A DNA stretch of 64,000 bases from Senimuribacter intestinalis (GTDB lineage Bacteria; Bacillota; Clostridia; Peptostreptococcales; Anaerovoracaceae): NCBI GenBank assembly GCA_943192975.1, contig CALPCJ010000002.1, positions 62,001 through 126,000 of the forward strand, read 5' to 3'. The first letter of the stretch is position 1, and every line of letters starts with the position of its first letter. The translations under genes and the position numbers were made by a program. Positions 26,634 through 33,484 of this stretch are shown piece after piece. A model generated the notes under the pieces. That model ran no database searches. It worked only from the letters and a program-made list of their open reading frames with translations, and had not been told where the DNA came from.

Positions 26634-26668
26634 AAAATCACCTCTATATAAAGTATTATATAGAGGTG
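26634..26668 (-). promoter_or_regulatory. Hairpin sequestering the ribosome binding site of the SpoIVFA-like gene
   Basis: Minus strand: CACCTCTATATAA pairs perfectly with TTATATAGAGGTG (26656-26668 with 26639-26651, loop of 4). GAGGTG in the 3' arm is the ribosome binding site 5 nt from the ATG at 26633, so the stem masks it. It begins 17 bp after the obgE stop. It could instead act as a weak terminator (stem followed by ATTTT). Confidence 0.7.
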
Positions 26669-26684
26669 AAGAATATAACTCGTT

Positions 26685-27977
26685 TTAGTATTCGTCCCAA
26701 TACTCAAACTCATAGTCGAAGAGCCGAATGGTATCGCCTTCGCTCAGGCCCATTTCCAAAAGCTTTTCAATGGCACCATTCTTTTCAATATATTTATAGA
26801 GATATCGAAGAGAACCCATATCATTAAAGTTTGTGGAATCAAAAATTTTCTGAAGCTGTTTTCCGGTAAGCACGTAAACATTACCCTCTTTCGAAGCATA
26901 AATTTCTTTGAAGTTCGGGTCTTTATCATCGGTTTCAAAGTCGAAATATTCGTATTCGTCCTCGTCCTGCGAATTAAGTGCCGCCTTTTTCAGTTCTTCC
27001 AGGGCTGCCGACATGAGTTCATGAACACCCACGTTAATCGGCGCACAAATTGGGAATACCCTGTATCCCTTTTCCTCCACATACTCTTTAAACTCAATGT
27101 ATGCAGGATCGTCTTCGCTGGTCATATCCATCTTATTTGCTGCTACCAGCATTGGCTTGTTCGCCACCTTTTCGCTGTACTTAAGCAGCTCGTTGTTGAT
27201 TTTATCAAAGTCCTCGATAGGATTTCTTCCTTCGCTGCTAGACGCGTCTACCACATGAATCAAAACCTTGGTTCTTTCAATGTGTTTTAGGAATTTCAGC
27301 CCCAAACCCAGTCCCTGATGTGCACCTTCAATAATGCCGGCAATATCCGCCATAACAAAGCTGGTGTCAAAGATTTCTACTACACCCAGGTTCGGTGCAA
27401 TGGTGGTAAAATGATAGTTTTCAATCTTCGGCTGTGCACTGGTTGCCGTCGCCAGAAGACTTGATTTTCCAACATTCGGAAAACCTACAAGACCCACATC
27501 AGCAATCATCTTCATTTCAAGAATAACGCTTCTTTCCTTAGCAAAACCGCCCGCTTCCGCAAAATTCGGCGCCTGACGTACTGAATTCTTGAAATGGGTG
27601 TTTCCTTTTCCGCCTTTTCCGCCTTTTGCCGCTACAAAATTTTCGCCGTCTTCCACCAAATCCTTCATCACAAGACCGGTTTCCTCGTCAATAATCACAG
27701 TACCCATTGGCACTTTAATAATCAGGTTTTCGCCGTTTTTTCCGTACCGCTTTTTCTTCATACCGTCCTGACCATTTTCTGCCTCGTATTTTCTCTTGTA
27801 GCGAAAATCCATTAGCGTTCTTAAGTTTCTATCCGCCTGAAAGATTACATCGCCGCCCTTGCCGCCGTCTCCACCGTCAGGACCGCCTTCCGGTACAAAG
27901 GGCTCTCTACGAAAGGATACGCATCCGTTGCCACCTTTCCCTGATTTTATGAATATTTTGGCTCTATCTACAAACAT
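26685..27977 (-). CDS. obgE: GTPase ObgE/CgtA
   Basis: Essential ribosome-assembly GTPase (50S maturation), in Bacillus also needed for sporulation. 430 residues from the ATG at 27977, preceded by AAAGGAGG; a longer frame start is rejected. Order: Gly-rich Obg fold (1-158, with GGKGGDV repeats), G domain with GFPNVGKSS, DIAGIIEGA and NKMD, and an OCT domain at the C-terminus (about 360-430, EGNVYVLTGKQLQKIF). Its upstream gap to rpmA is unusually long (316 bp) and structured. Confidence 0.97.
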   Translation of the reverse strand: MFVDRAKIFIKSGKGGNGCVSFRREPFVPEGGPDGGDGGKGGDVIFQADRNLRTLMDFRYKRKYEAENGQDGMKKKRYGKNGENLIIKVPMGTVIIDEETGLVMKDLVEDGENFVAAKGGKGGKGNTHFKNSVRQAPNFAEAGGFAKERSVILEMKMIADVGLVGFPNVGKSSLLATATSAQPKIENYHFTTIAPNLGVVEIFDTSFVMADIAGIIEGAHQGLGLGLKFLKHIERTKVLIHVVDASSSEGRNPIEDFDKINNELLKYSEKVANKPMLVAANKMDMTSEDDPAYIEFKEYVEEKGYRVFPICAPINVGVHELMSAALEELKKAALNSQDEDEYEYFDFETDDKDPNFKEIYASKEGNVYVLTGKQLQKIFDSTNFNDMGSLRYLYKYIEKNGAIEKLLEMGLSEGDTIRLFDYEFEYWDEY

Positions 27978-28036
27978 GTCAAAGCCTCCTTTACTGTTTT
28001 CTCTTTCGTTCAAAATTCGTCTGCTTAGTGTATCAT

Positions 28037-28147
28037 ATATTGCTAAAATGGACAAATTTCTGAGAATCTGTCAATTCTGTCACAGTTTTATTAGAAAAAC
28101 GTTGACAAAATTGACAAAAAATAAATCTTTGTCCACTTTAGCAATAT
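28037..28147. repeat. 20-bp inverted repeat flanking 71 bp, upstream of obgE
   Basis: Arms 28037-28056 (ATATTGCTAAAATGGACAAA) and 28128-28147 match as inverted repeats with one mismatch. The interior holds tandem TTGACAAAA copies. It may be a pair of operators or the ends of a tiny palindromic element. Confidence 0.75.
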
Positions 28148-28170
28148 CCCCTGTTTCTTAGTTTTTGATG

Positions 28171-28252
28171 TAAGAAAGAATATAGGAGTAGTGTAGGAAT
28201 ACTGTATGAATGACATACTTTTTCTCTTCCTAACTACTCCTATCCGTTCTTA
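28171..28252. repeat. Long imperfect hairpin between rpmA and obgE
   Basis: Arms 28182-28199 and 28227-28243 pair over 17 bp with one bulged base (ATAGGAGTAGT then TAGGAA). An inner stem GTATG/CATAC (28204-28208 with 28214-28218) and an outer TAAGAA/TTCTTA (28171-28176 with 28247-28252) extend it. There is no T-run, so it is not a standard terminator; an RNase III processing site or mobile palindromic repeat is possible. Confidence 0.75.
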
Positions 28253-28293
28253 AAATCGTTGAAATTCCACGATTCTTAAATCTTACTTAAAAA

Positions 28294-28554
28294 TTAAGCT
28301 TCTTTTGGATAAACACTAACCTGTTTTCTAGTCTTGTCTTTTCTTTCGAACTTAACAGTACCTTCAATCTTAGCAAACAATGTATCATCTCCGCCGATGC
28401 CTACATTATTACCAGGATGGAATTTAGTACCTCTCTGTCTAACCAAAATGCTGCCAGCGCTAACGAACTGACCGTCACCTCTCTTAACGCCTAAACGTTT
28501 CGACTCGGAATCACGACCGTTCTTAGAGCTACCTACTCCTTTTTTACTTGCCAT
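28294..28554 (-). CDS. rpmA: Ribosomal protein bL27 without the Firmicute N-terminal extension
   Basis: Large-subunit protein whose N-terminus reaches the peptidyl-transferase centre. 86 residues, starting directly MASKKGVGSSKNGRDS. In Firmicutes L27 normally carries a short leader ending in a Phe-rich QFFA-like motif, removed by the Prp protease. Here AAGGAGGTG lies 8 nt upstream of this ATG and the bases before it do not encode such a leader. The prp (ysxB) gene that usually lies between rplU and rpmA is also missing; the two genes are 40 bp apart. Confidence 0.97.
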   Translation of the reverse strand: MASKKGVGSSKNGRDSESKRLGVKRGDGQFVSAGSILVRQRGTKFHPGNNVGIGGDDTLFAKIEGTVKFERKDKTRKQVSVYPKEA

Positions 28555-28594
28555 AGTCCAGACACCTCCTTGCTATTTGTGGCTAAAATGGAAA

Positions 28595-29089
28595 TTACTT
28601 CGCTGCTTCAATGGTTTCGATGATAACGGCTTTTGTTGCCTTTTCATCGACTTCAATACCATGTTCTTTTGCGTAAGCAATTAATTCATCTTTCTTCATA
28701 GAAGCGGAAATTTTCTTTTCCTTAGCTTCTTCTTTTGCTTCTGCCTTTGGTGCTGCAGGAGCTGCCTTCGGAGCGCTCTTGCCTCCTAAGGATTCAATCT
28801 TAACCATAGTGTATGGCTGTCTGTGACCCTGTTTCTTTCTGTAGTCTTTCTTGGACTTGTATTTGTAGATGATGACTTTCTTAGCTTTGCCATTTTCTAC
28901 TACTTCTCCAGAAACAACTGCACCTTCTACATACGGTGCACCTACCTTCAGGTCTCCTTCTTCAGCTAAAACCAGTACTTTGTCAAATGCGATTTTCTCG
29001 CCAGCTTCTACATTCAGCTTCTCGATGGTTACTACATCGCCTTCCTGAACTCTGTACTGCTTTCCGCCTGTTTCAATTACTGCGTACAT
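28595..29089 (-). CDS. rplU: Ribosomal protein bL21 with C-terminal HeH/SAP-like extension
   Basis: Large-subunit protein. 164 residues from the ATG at 29089; canonical bL21 (about 103 residues: MYAVIETGGKQYRV through GHRQPYTMVKI) is followed by an Ala/Lys/Pro linker and a ~33-residue C-terminal helix-extension-helix motif (KKDELIAYAKEHGIEVD, then ATKAVIIETIEA). HeH/SAP-like domains usually bind nucleic acid. Such tails occur in scattered Clostridial ribosomal proteins but are not part of the core family. It is first in an rplU-rpmA transcript from a strong promoter. Confidence 0.95.
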   Translation of the reverse strand: MYAVIETGGKQYRVQEGDVVTIEKLNVEAGEKIAFDKVLVLAEEGDLKVGAPYVEGAVVSGEVVENGKAKKVIIYKYKSKKDYRKKQGHRQPYTMVKIESLGGKSAPKAAPAAPKAEAKEEAKEKKISASMKKDELIAYAKEHGIEVDEKATKAVIIETIEAAK

Positions 29090-29180
29090 TGTGTTCTTAC
29101 CTCCTCTATCCAGTCTCGCCTTATCGGGTAGCGCTAGATGCGCTTTGCATGAAAAATAAACCCTTTCCGAGCGGTCTAAC
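29090..29180 (-). promoter_or_regulatory. rplU 5' leader, possible L21 autoregulatory leader
   Basis: About 90-nt untranslated leader between the promoter and rplU. It contains the perfect small stem AGCGC/GCGCT with loop ATCTA and other G+C-rich segments. Firmicute rplU genes often carry an L21-leader RNA; I cannot confirm the consensus by eye. Confidence 0.4.
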
Positions 29181-29186
29181 TCAATT

Positions 29187-29215
29187 ATCATAGCATATCC
29201 CAAAGGGATTGTCAA
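29187..29215 (-). promoter_or_regulatory. Strong rplU promoter
   Basis: Minus strand TTGACA (29210-29215), 17-bp spacer, TATGAT (29187-29192) with a TGC just upstream of the -10 (extended -10). Confidence 0.85.
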
Positions 29216-29262
29216 ATGTTATTTGCCGGAAAACTTTTAAACTCTTGCCCGCTTTTATCCTC

Positions 29263-29523
29263 TTATTTGTGTTTCCTATCCTGCACACTTTTTGACAAAA
29301 TAAACTCAATCTGCCCGTTGATAGAGCGAAAATCCTCTTCCGCCCACCTTGCGATTTCTTCCCAAAGAGACGGCGCAATTCGCAAAATAACCTGTTTCTT
29401 GGCTTTTTCAGCCTGCTTCACAGCCTTTTCTTTTGCCTTAATTTCCTGTTCCATCTGCTGAAGCTTAGACAGACGTGCTTCTAATTCTTTTTCCTTTTTT
29501 AAAATGTCTTTTTCGCTCGTCAT
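29263..29523 (-). CDS. Arc-type ribbon-helix-helix DNA-binding protein with N-terminal coiled coil
   Basis: 86 residues. The first ~42 are a charged heptad-type coiled coil (LKKEKELEARLSKLQQ, then EKAVKQAEKAKK). Residues 43-80 look like an Arc ribbon-helix-helix: strand QVILRIA, helix SLWEEIARWAEED, turn FRSINGQ, helix IEFILSKSV. The FRSINGQIE part closely parallels Arc's GRSVNSEIY. It follows the SPFH gene by 66 bp, a known pairing in anaerobic Firmicutes and Bacteroidetes. It is a candidate repressor of the palindrome upstream of the SPFH gene. AAAGG ribosome binding site. Confidence 0.8.
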   Translation of the reverse strand: MTSEKDILKKEKELEARLSKLQQMEQEIKAKEKAVKQAEKAKKQVILRIAPSLWEEIARWAEEDFRSINGQIEFILSKSVQDRKHK

Positions 29524-29589
29524 TGCATCCGACCTTTCATCTCTCTAATCCTCTTGCTGTTTCAAATTCATTTCCCCTGCTATTTGAAC

Positions 29590-30603
29590 TTAGTAGATAC
29601 TGCCGCTGTTGACAATGGGCTGTGTATCTTTATCAGAGCACAGTACTACCATCAGATTGGATACCATAGCTGCCTTTCTCTCCTCATCTAAAAATACTAC
29701 TTCTTCCTCACCTAATTTGTCAATAGCCATCTTTACCATGCTGACTGCACCGTCAACAATCTTCGCTCTTGCAGAAATCACAGCCTCAGCCTGCTGTCTT
29801 CTCAGCATTGCCGCCGCAATTTCTTCTGCATAGGAAAGATGTGTAATGCGAACTTCCTCGATTTCAAGTCCTGCAAAAGCCACCTTATTGTTCAGCTCCG
29901 CTTTCATGTTATCTGCGATTTCCTGAGAACTTCCTCTGAGCGTTTTCTCGTTAGCATGCTCATGATCTTCCGTATTTAAGCTGTCGTAAGGATACATTCT
30001 TGCAATATTTCTGATGGTAGAATCGGTCTGAATCGACAAAAATTCGGCATAATCTTCTACATTAAATACTGCATTGGTCGGATTTACAACTTTCCAAATT
30101 ACCACTGCCCCAATGATAATCGGATTACCCATCACATCATTAACCTTCTGTACCCCGTTATTTAAGGTGCTATCTTTCAAAGAAACGGTTTTCTTTGCAC
30201 TCACTTTAATAGAACCTAGCGAAAACTTTCCGTTCTTTGCCTGCGTTTCGGCTTCTGCTTTTGCTGCAGCAATCTCTTTCGTATAGGTCGGATTGGTATA
30301 AGTAGAAAACGGATTCACAAAATAGAAACCCTGCTTCAAAATCGTACCGTGATAATTACCAAACAAAGTCAACACCAGCGCCTCGTTAGGTCCAACTACT
30401 CTAAGACCCGCATATAAAATCGGAAGAATAATTGTTCCCAGTCCTCCTGCGATAATCATTGCAATTCCAACTGCTCCAAGATTGATACAGCCAACTACAA
30501 TCATTGCAATGGCTGCCAAAATGCCCAAAGTAATGAGTATCAGCATACCCATGCCGTTGATTGGCTTAATCTCTTTCTGTGTAAAATTCGTCTTTTTTTC
30601 CAT
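29590..30603 (-). CDS. SPFH/band-7 domain membrane protein (stomatin/prohibitin superfamily)
   Basis: 337 residues. Two close N-terminal membrane helices (about 18-43 and 47-67) precede an SPFH domain (about 70-290) with GPNEALVLTLFGNYHGT, LKQGFYFVNPF, and the oligomerisation region AAAMLRRQQAEAVISARAKIVDGAV. A C-terminal part follows (MAIDKLGEEEVVFLDEERKAAMVSNLMVVLCSD, cited in outline). SPFH proteins build membrane microdomain scaffolds, sometimes with FtsH-type proteases. It is first in an SPFH-RHH operon driven by a near-consensus promoter with an operator-like palindrome. Confidence 0.93.
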   Translation of the reverse strand: MEKKTNFTQKEIKPINGMGMLILITLGILAAIAMIVVGCINLGAVGIAMIIAGGLGTIILPILYAGLRVVGPNEALVLTLFGNYHGTILKQGFYFVNPFSTYTNPTYTKEIAAAKAEAETQAKNGKFSLGSIKVSAKKTVSLKDSTLNNGVQKVNDVMGNPIIIGAVVIWKVVNPTNAVFNVEDYAEFLSIQTDSTIRNIARMYPYDSLNTEDHEHANEKTLRGSSQEIADNMKAELNNKVAFAGLEIEEVRITHLSYAEEIAAAMLRRQQAEAVISARAKIVDGAVSMVKMAIDKLGEEEVVFLDEERKAAMVSNLMVVLCSDKDTQPIVNSGSIY

Positions 30604-30634
30604 AACGTTACTCCTCTTCTCCCTTTTGGGTTTT

Positions 30635-30655
30635 ATGATATCAATTTGATATCAT
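30635..30655. promoter_or_regulatory. Perfect palindrome at the SPFH operon start, candidate operator
   Basis: 10-bp arms ATGATATCAA / TTGATATCAT with a single central base. It overlaps the predicted transcription start, where a bound repressor would block polymerase. The downstream RHH protein is the natural candidate. Confidence 0.75.
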
Positions 30656-30656
30656 A

Positions 30657-30685
30657 TTTATATCACATAAAATCATCCATGTCAA
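30657..30685 (-). promoter_or_regulatory. SPFH operon promoter
   Basis: Minus strand TTGACA (30680-30685), 17-bp spacer, TATAAA (30657-30662). Confidence 0.85.
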
Positions 30686-30717
30686 TAGCACCCAGAAATT
30701 TTTTCCGCAAAACAAAA

Positions 30718-30750
30718 CCACCGCACAGGGCTTTCCGTGCAGTGGTTGTC
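30718..30750 (-). terminator. Intrinsic terminator of the nitroreductase gene
   Basis: Minus strand ACCACTGCAC pairs with GTGCGGTGGT (one T-G wobble), followed by TTTGTTTTG. Confidence 0.85.
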
Positions 30751-30774
30751 TGTTTCTATATTATAACTTTTCTA

Positions 30775-31323
30775 TTACAGATAGCTGACAAGTTCGTCTG
30801 CCTCTTTTCTCTTTGGAGCAGCCGGTGCTTCCGCATCCAGCGGATATCCCATCGGAATTAATGCTGCAACAGTCTGTCCCTCCGGCAGATTAATTGCCTC
30901 CGCAACCTTTTCATCATCAAAGATACCTAAAATTACAGTACCGATTCCTTTATCATGGGCGGCCAGACAGAAAGTCTGCACTGCGATACCTGTGTCAAAA
31001 TTCTGCCATCTGTCTTCCTTTCCGGTGGTATAAGAACCATCTTTCTCAAAGCCGGATCTCCCATTGATATAAGTCGCAACAACAAGCTGCGGCGTATTCT
31101 TGATAATCTTTGCATTGTAAGTAAAGCCTAATACGCATTCATCAGCGATTTTTTCCTTTACAGCCTCGTCCTCAACTACAATATATCTTGTAATCTGTGT
31201 ATTTTTCCAAGACGGCGCAAAAGAAGCAGCTTCTACGATTTCTCTTACAACCTCGTGATCCACAACTTCTGGCTTAAACTTTCTGATACTTCTTCTTTCC
31301 TTTATACAAGTAATTGCTTCCAT
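30775..31323 (-). CDS. Nitroreductase-family FMN flavoprotein
   Basis: 182 residues. Start EAITCIKERRSIRKF has the FMN-phosphate-binding RRSIRKF; AASFAPSWKNTQ, GIAVQTFCLAAHDKGIGTV and a PMGYPLD segment near the end are typical of the NfsA/FRP superfamily. Such enzymes reduce nitro groups, quinones or flavin derivatives with NAD(P)H; the natural substrate is not predictable. It is monocistronic, with a terminator before the SPFH operon. Confidence 0.92.
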   Translation of the reverse strand: MEAITCIKERRSIRKFKPEVVDHEVVREIVEAASFAPSWKNTQITRYIVVEDEAVKEKIADECVLGFTYNAKIIKNTPQLVVATYINGRSGFEKDGSYTTGKEDRWQNFDTGIAVQTFCLAAHDKGIGTVILGIFDDEKVAEAINLPEGQTVAALIPMGYPLDAEAPAAPKRKEADELVSYL

Positions 31324-31675
31324 AGTTTCTCCTTACTCAAATTTCCTAAAGTCACTTTAGTATACCGATTTTTTATGAGAAAGTCAATATGAGAAAAGCC
31401 TGCTTAGAAAGGTTACGAATATTGGATTTTCGTACCTATGCCGCTTTTCTGCAAAAAAGGTATCAAAAATTAGGAGTCACTTTATACTAACCAAAAGGTT
31501 TTAAGCAAATACAACGAAATAGAATTGAAAGTCTTCGTTCTTTTTTCTTTTCTATGGTTCCATTTTCGTACAAACCTTTCATTATACAGAAGTAAATTCC
31601 TTATTTTTCATATAATGGATATAAATAATTTGCAGGTTTTCGTACCTTTTTCGCAAAAATCGCTTAAAAGTACTA
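31324..31675. other. 352-bp non-coding gap with three TTTTCGTAC copies
   Basis: A+T-rich. TTTTCGTAC occurs at 31427-31435, 31563-31571 and 31637-31645; the first is part of an imperfect palindrome AGGTTACGAA/TTCGTACCT. The first and third copies are followed by similar CGC-TTTTC-GCAAAAA blocks. GTCACTTTA also occurs twice (31352 and 31481 areas). It holds the upstream regions of the nitroreductase (minus) and EcsC-like (plus) genes. Confidence 0.6.
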
Positions 31676-32137
31676 ATGGTGGTTTTCAAACTTTACCATG
31701 ACAGCCATATGGCTGATTATGAATTGAACAGTGATCAGACACAAACTTTTGTATATGCGTGCCTTGCAGGCGTTGCACTTAATAATATTTTAAAGCAGTC
31801 CGGCATAAAATTTGGTATGAAATTAACAAATGGACTCATCAAAAAAATACCCGGTAGAGTTTTAACTAGAATAAACCAAAAAGTAGGATTTAGATTTATA
31901 ACAAAATCAGGAACAAAAGGAATTTTTAATTTAACAAAAATGCTTCCAGGCGTTGGCGCTATTGTCGGCGGAGGTCTTGATTTTACAGAAACTAAAATTA
32001 TAGGTAACCGCGCATATAAATGGTTCTTTGATAATGACTTTTCAGTTGACACTGATACCAACTATTTTGATAATGAAATAGATATTCAAGATATCAACTT
32101 TAATGCTCCAGTACATGATGATGAAAATGAATTATAA
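31676..32137 (+). pseudogene. EcsC-family protein, C-terminal fragment only
   Basis: 153 residues matching only the C-terminal half of EcsC-domain proteins: KVGFRFITKSGTKG, NLTKMLPGVGAIVGGGLDF and the closing IGNRAYKWFF. Intact EcsC proteins are usually 230-280 residues with an additional N-terminal helical part, which has no counterpart upstream: in frame, a stop occurs at 31622 and the intervening codons look random. No ribosome binding site precedes the ATG at 31676 or the ATG at 31709. It may be a decayed gene or a genuinely short variant. Confidence 0.6.
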
Positions 32138-32153
32138 AAAACAGTATTCACAA

Positions 32154-32197
32154 AAAGCTGTGCGTCTTTCTCTTAAGGAAAAATGCCGCACAGCTTT
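32154..32197. terminator. Bidirectional terminator between EcsC-like gene and recA
   Basis: AAAGCTGTGCG / CGCACAGCTTT, 11-bp perfect stem with A/T flanks on both sides, between convergent genes. Confidence 0.85.
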
Positions 32198-32214
32198 CGC
32201 TTGCTGTAAATAAA

Positions 32215-33315
32215 CTATTCGATTACCACACCGTCTTCATCAACCATCATGCCATCCATAGATACAGGTGCTGCTTCCCCTTGCTGTTCTTGCAGTGTTT
32301 CTAAAAGCTGATTCTGAACTTTGTCCAGCATGTCTGGATTCTCCTGCAGCCACTTCTTCACATTCTCACGCCCCTGTCCGATTCTATCACCGGCATAGCT
32401 GTACCAGGAGCCTGCCTTGTCAATGATTTTCAATTCTACTGCACTGTCCAGAACATCTCCGGCCTTAGAAATGCCTTCTCCATACATGATATCGAATTCT
32501 GCCTGTTTAAACGGCGGAGCAACCTTGTTCTTAACAATCTTGACCTTAGTTCTGTTTCCAAGCATCTGGTCGCCGCTTTTTATAGTTTCTACTCTTCTGA
32601 CGTCAAAACGCATGGAAGAATAGAATTTAAGAGCGCGTCCGCCTGTGGTAACTTCCGGGCTTCCATACATGACCCCGATTTTCTCACGGAGCTGGTTGAT
32701 GAAAACCACACAAGTGTGAGAACGGTTTACATTACCTGCAATCTTTCTAAGTGCCTGAGACATCAGTCTGGCATGAAGACCCACGTGATTATCTCCCATG
32801 TCGCCTTCGATTTCGGCTTTAGGAACTAGCGCTGCAACGGAGTCGATTACGATAACATCCAGCGCACCACTGCGTGCCAGCATATCACAAATCTCCAGTG
32901 CCTGTTCTCCTGTATCCGGCTGAGATACTAAAAGCTCATCAATCTTAACGCCCAAATTCTTTGCATAGACAGGATCCAGCGCATGTTCTGCGTCAATAAA
33001 TGCCGCCTTGCCGCCCTTCTTCTGCGCTTCTGCAACGATATGTAGCGTCAATGTTGTCTTACCGGAAGATTCTGGTCCGTAGATTTCTACGATTCTTCCC
33101 TTCGGCACACCGCCAACGCCGGTTGCCAAATCCAAACTGATGGATCCTGTCGAAATGGTCTCTATGTTCATCTTGGTATTGTCGCCAAGCTTCATAATAG
33201 CGCCCTGACCGAATTGTTTCTGAATCTGATCCATTGCGTCCTGCAATGCCGCTTCTCTCTGTTCTTTCTCACTCTTCGGGTTCTTTGCATTTTTTTGTTC
33301 TTTTGCTGTAGCCAT
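32215..33315 (-). CDS. recA: Recombinase RecA
   Basis: Strand exchange and SOS co-protease. 366 residues. Walker A GPESSGKTT, VIDSVAALVPKAE, the L2 loop TTGGRALKFY, and the core GQGAIMKLGD and INQLREKIGVMYGSPE are all present. The C-terminal tail is acidic (VDEDGVVIE). It has its own promoter with a LexA box at the transcription start, so it is SOS-regulated. cinA lies just upstream, a frequent pairing. Confidence 0.99.
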   Translation of the reverse strand: MATAKEQKNAKNPKSEKEQREAALQDAMDQIQKQFGQGAIMKLGDNTKMNIETISTGSISLDLATGVGGVPKGRIVEIYGPESSGKTTLTLHIVAEAQKKGGKAAFIDAEHALDPVYAKNLGVKIDELLVSQPDTGEQALEICDMLARSGALDVIVIDSVAALVPKAEIEGDMGDNHVGLHARLMSQALRKIAGNVNRSHTCVVFINQLREKIGVMYGSPEVTTGGRALKFYSSMRFDVRRVETIKSGDQMLGNRTKVKIVKNKVAPPFKQAEFDIMYGEGISKAGDVLDSAVELKIIDKAGSWYSYAGDRIGQGRENVKKWLQENPDMLDKVQNQLLETLQEQQGEAAPVSMDGMMVDEDGVVIE

Positions 33316-33332
33316 ACTTTACCTCCAATAAA

Positions 33333-33344
33333 GAACGTTTGTTC
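33333..33344. promoter_or_regulatory. LexA (SOS) box at recA
   Basis: GAACGTTTGTTC, a perfect GAAC-N4-GTTC Gram-positive LexA operator, overlapping the predicted recA transcription start. Confidence 0.88.
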
Positions 33345-33351
33345 TTAAATT

Positions 33352-33380
33352 ATAATACCCTATTATTTGCTTTCGGTCAA
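33352..33380 (-). promoter_or_regulatory. recA promoter
   Basis: Minus strand TTGACC (33375-33380), 17-bp spacer, TATTAT (33352-33357); the LexA box follows 7 bp downstream of the -10. Confidence 0.85.
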
Positions 33381-33484
33381 GGCTTTTTTGCATAAAAATT
33401 TTTTACAAATTTTATTTGTTCCTTAAGTCTCTGTCCGTTCATACTCACTATAACATATTTTACATTATATGTCAACAATTGAAT

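Larger units (their letters stand above)
27978..28293. other. 316-bp non-coding, structured gap between rpmA and obgE
   Basis: No open frame is convincing. It contains the 20-bp inverted repeat, the long hairpin and a weak stem AATCGT/ACGATT near 28254-28276 that may attenuate rpmA read-through. On the minus strand TTGTCC, 17 bp, TACACT (inside and beside the left arm of the repeat) could be an obgE promoter. Confidence 0.65.
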
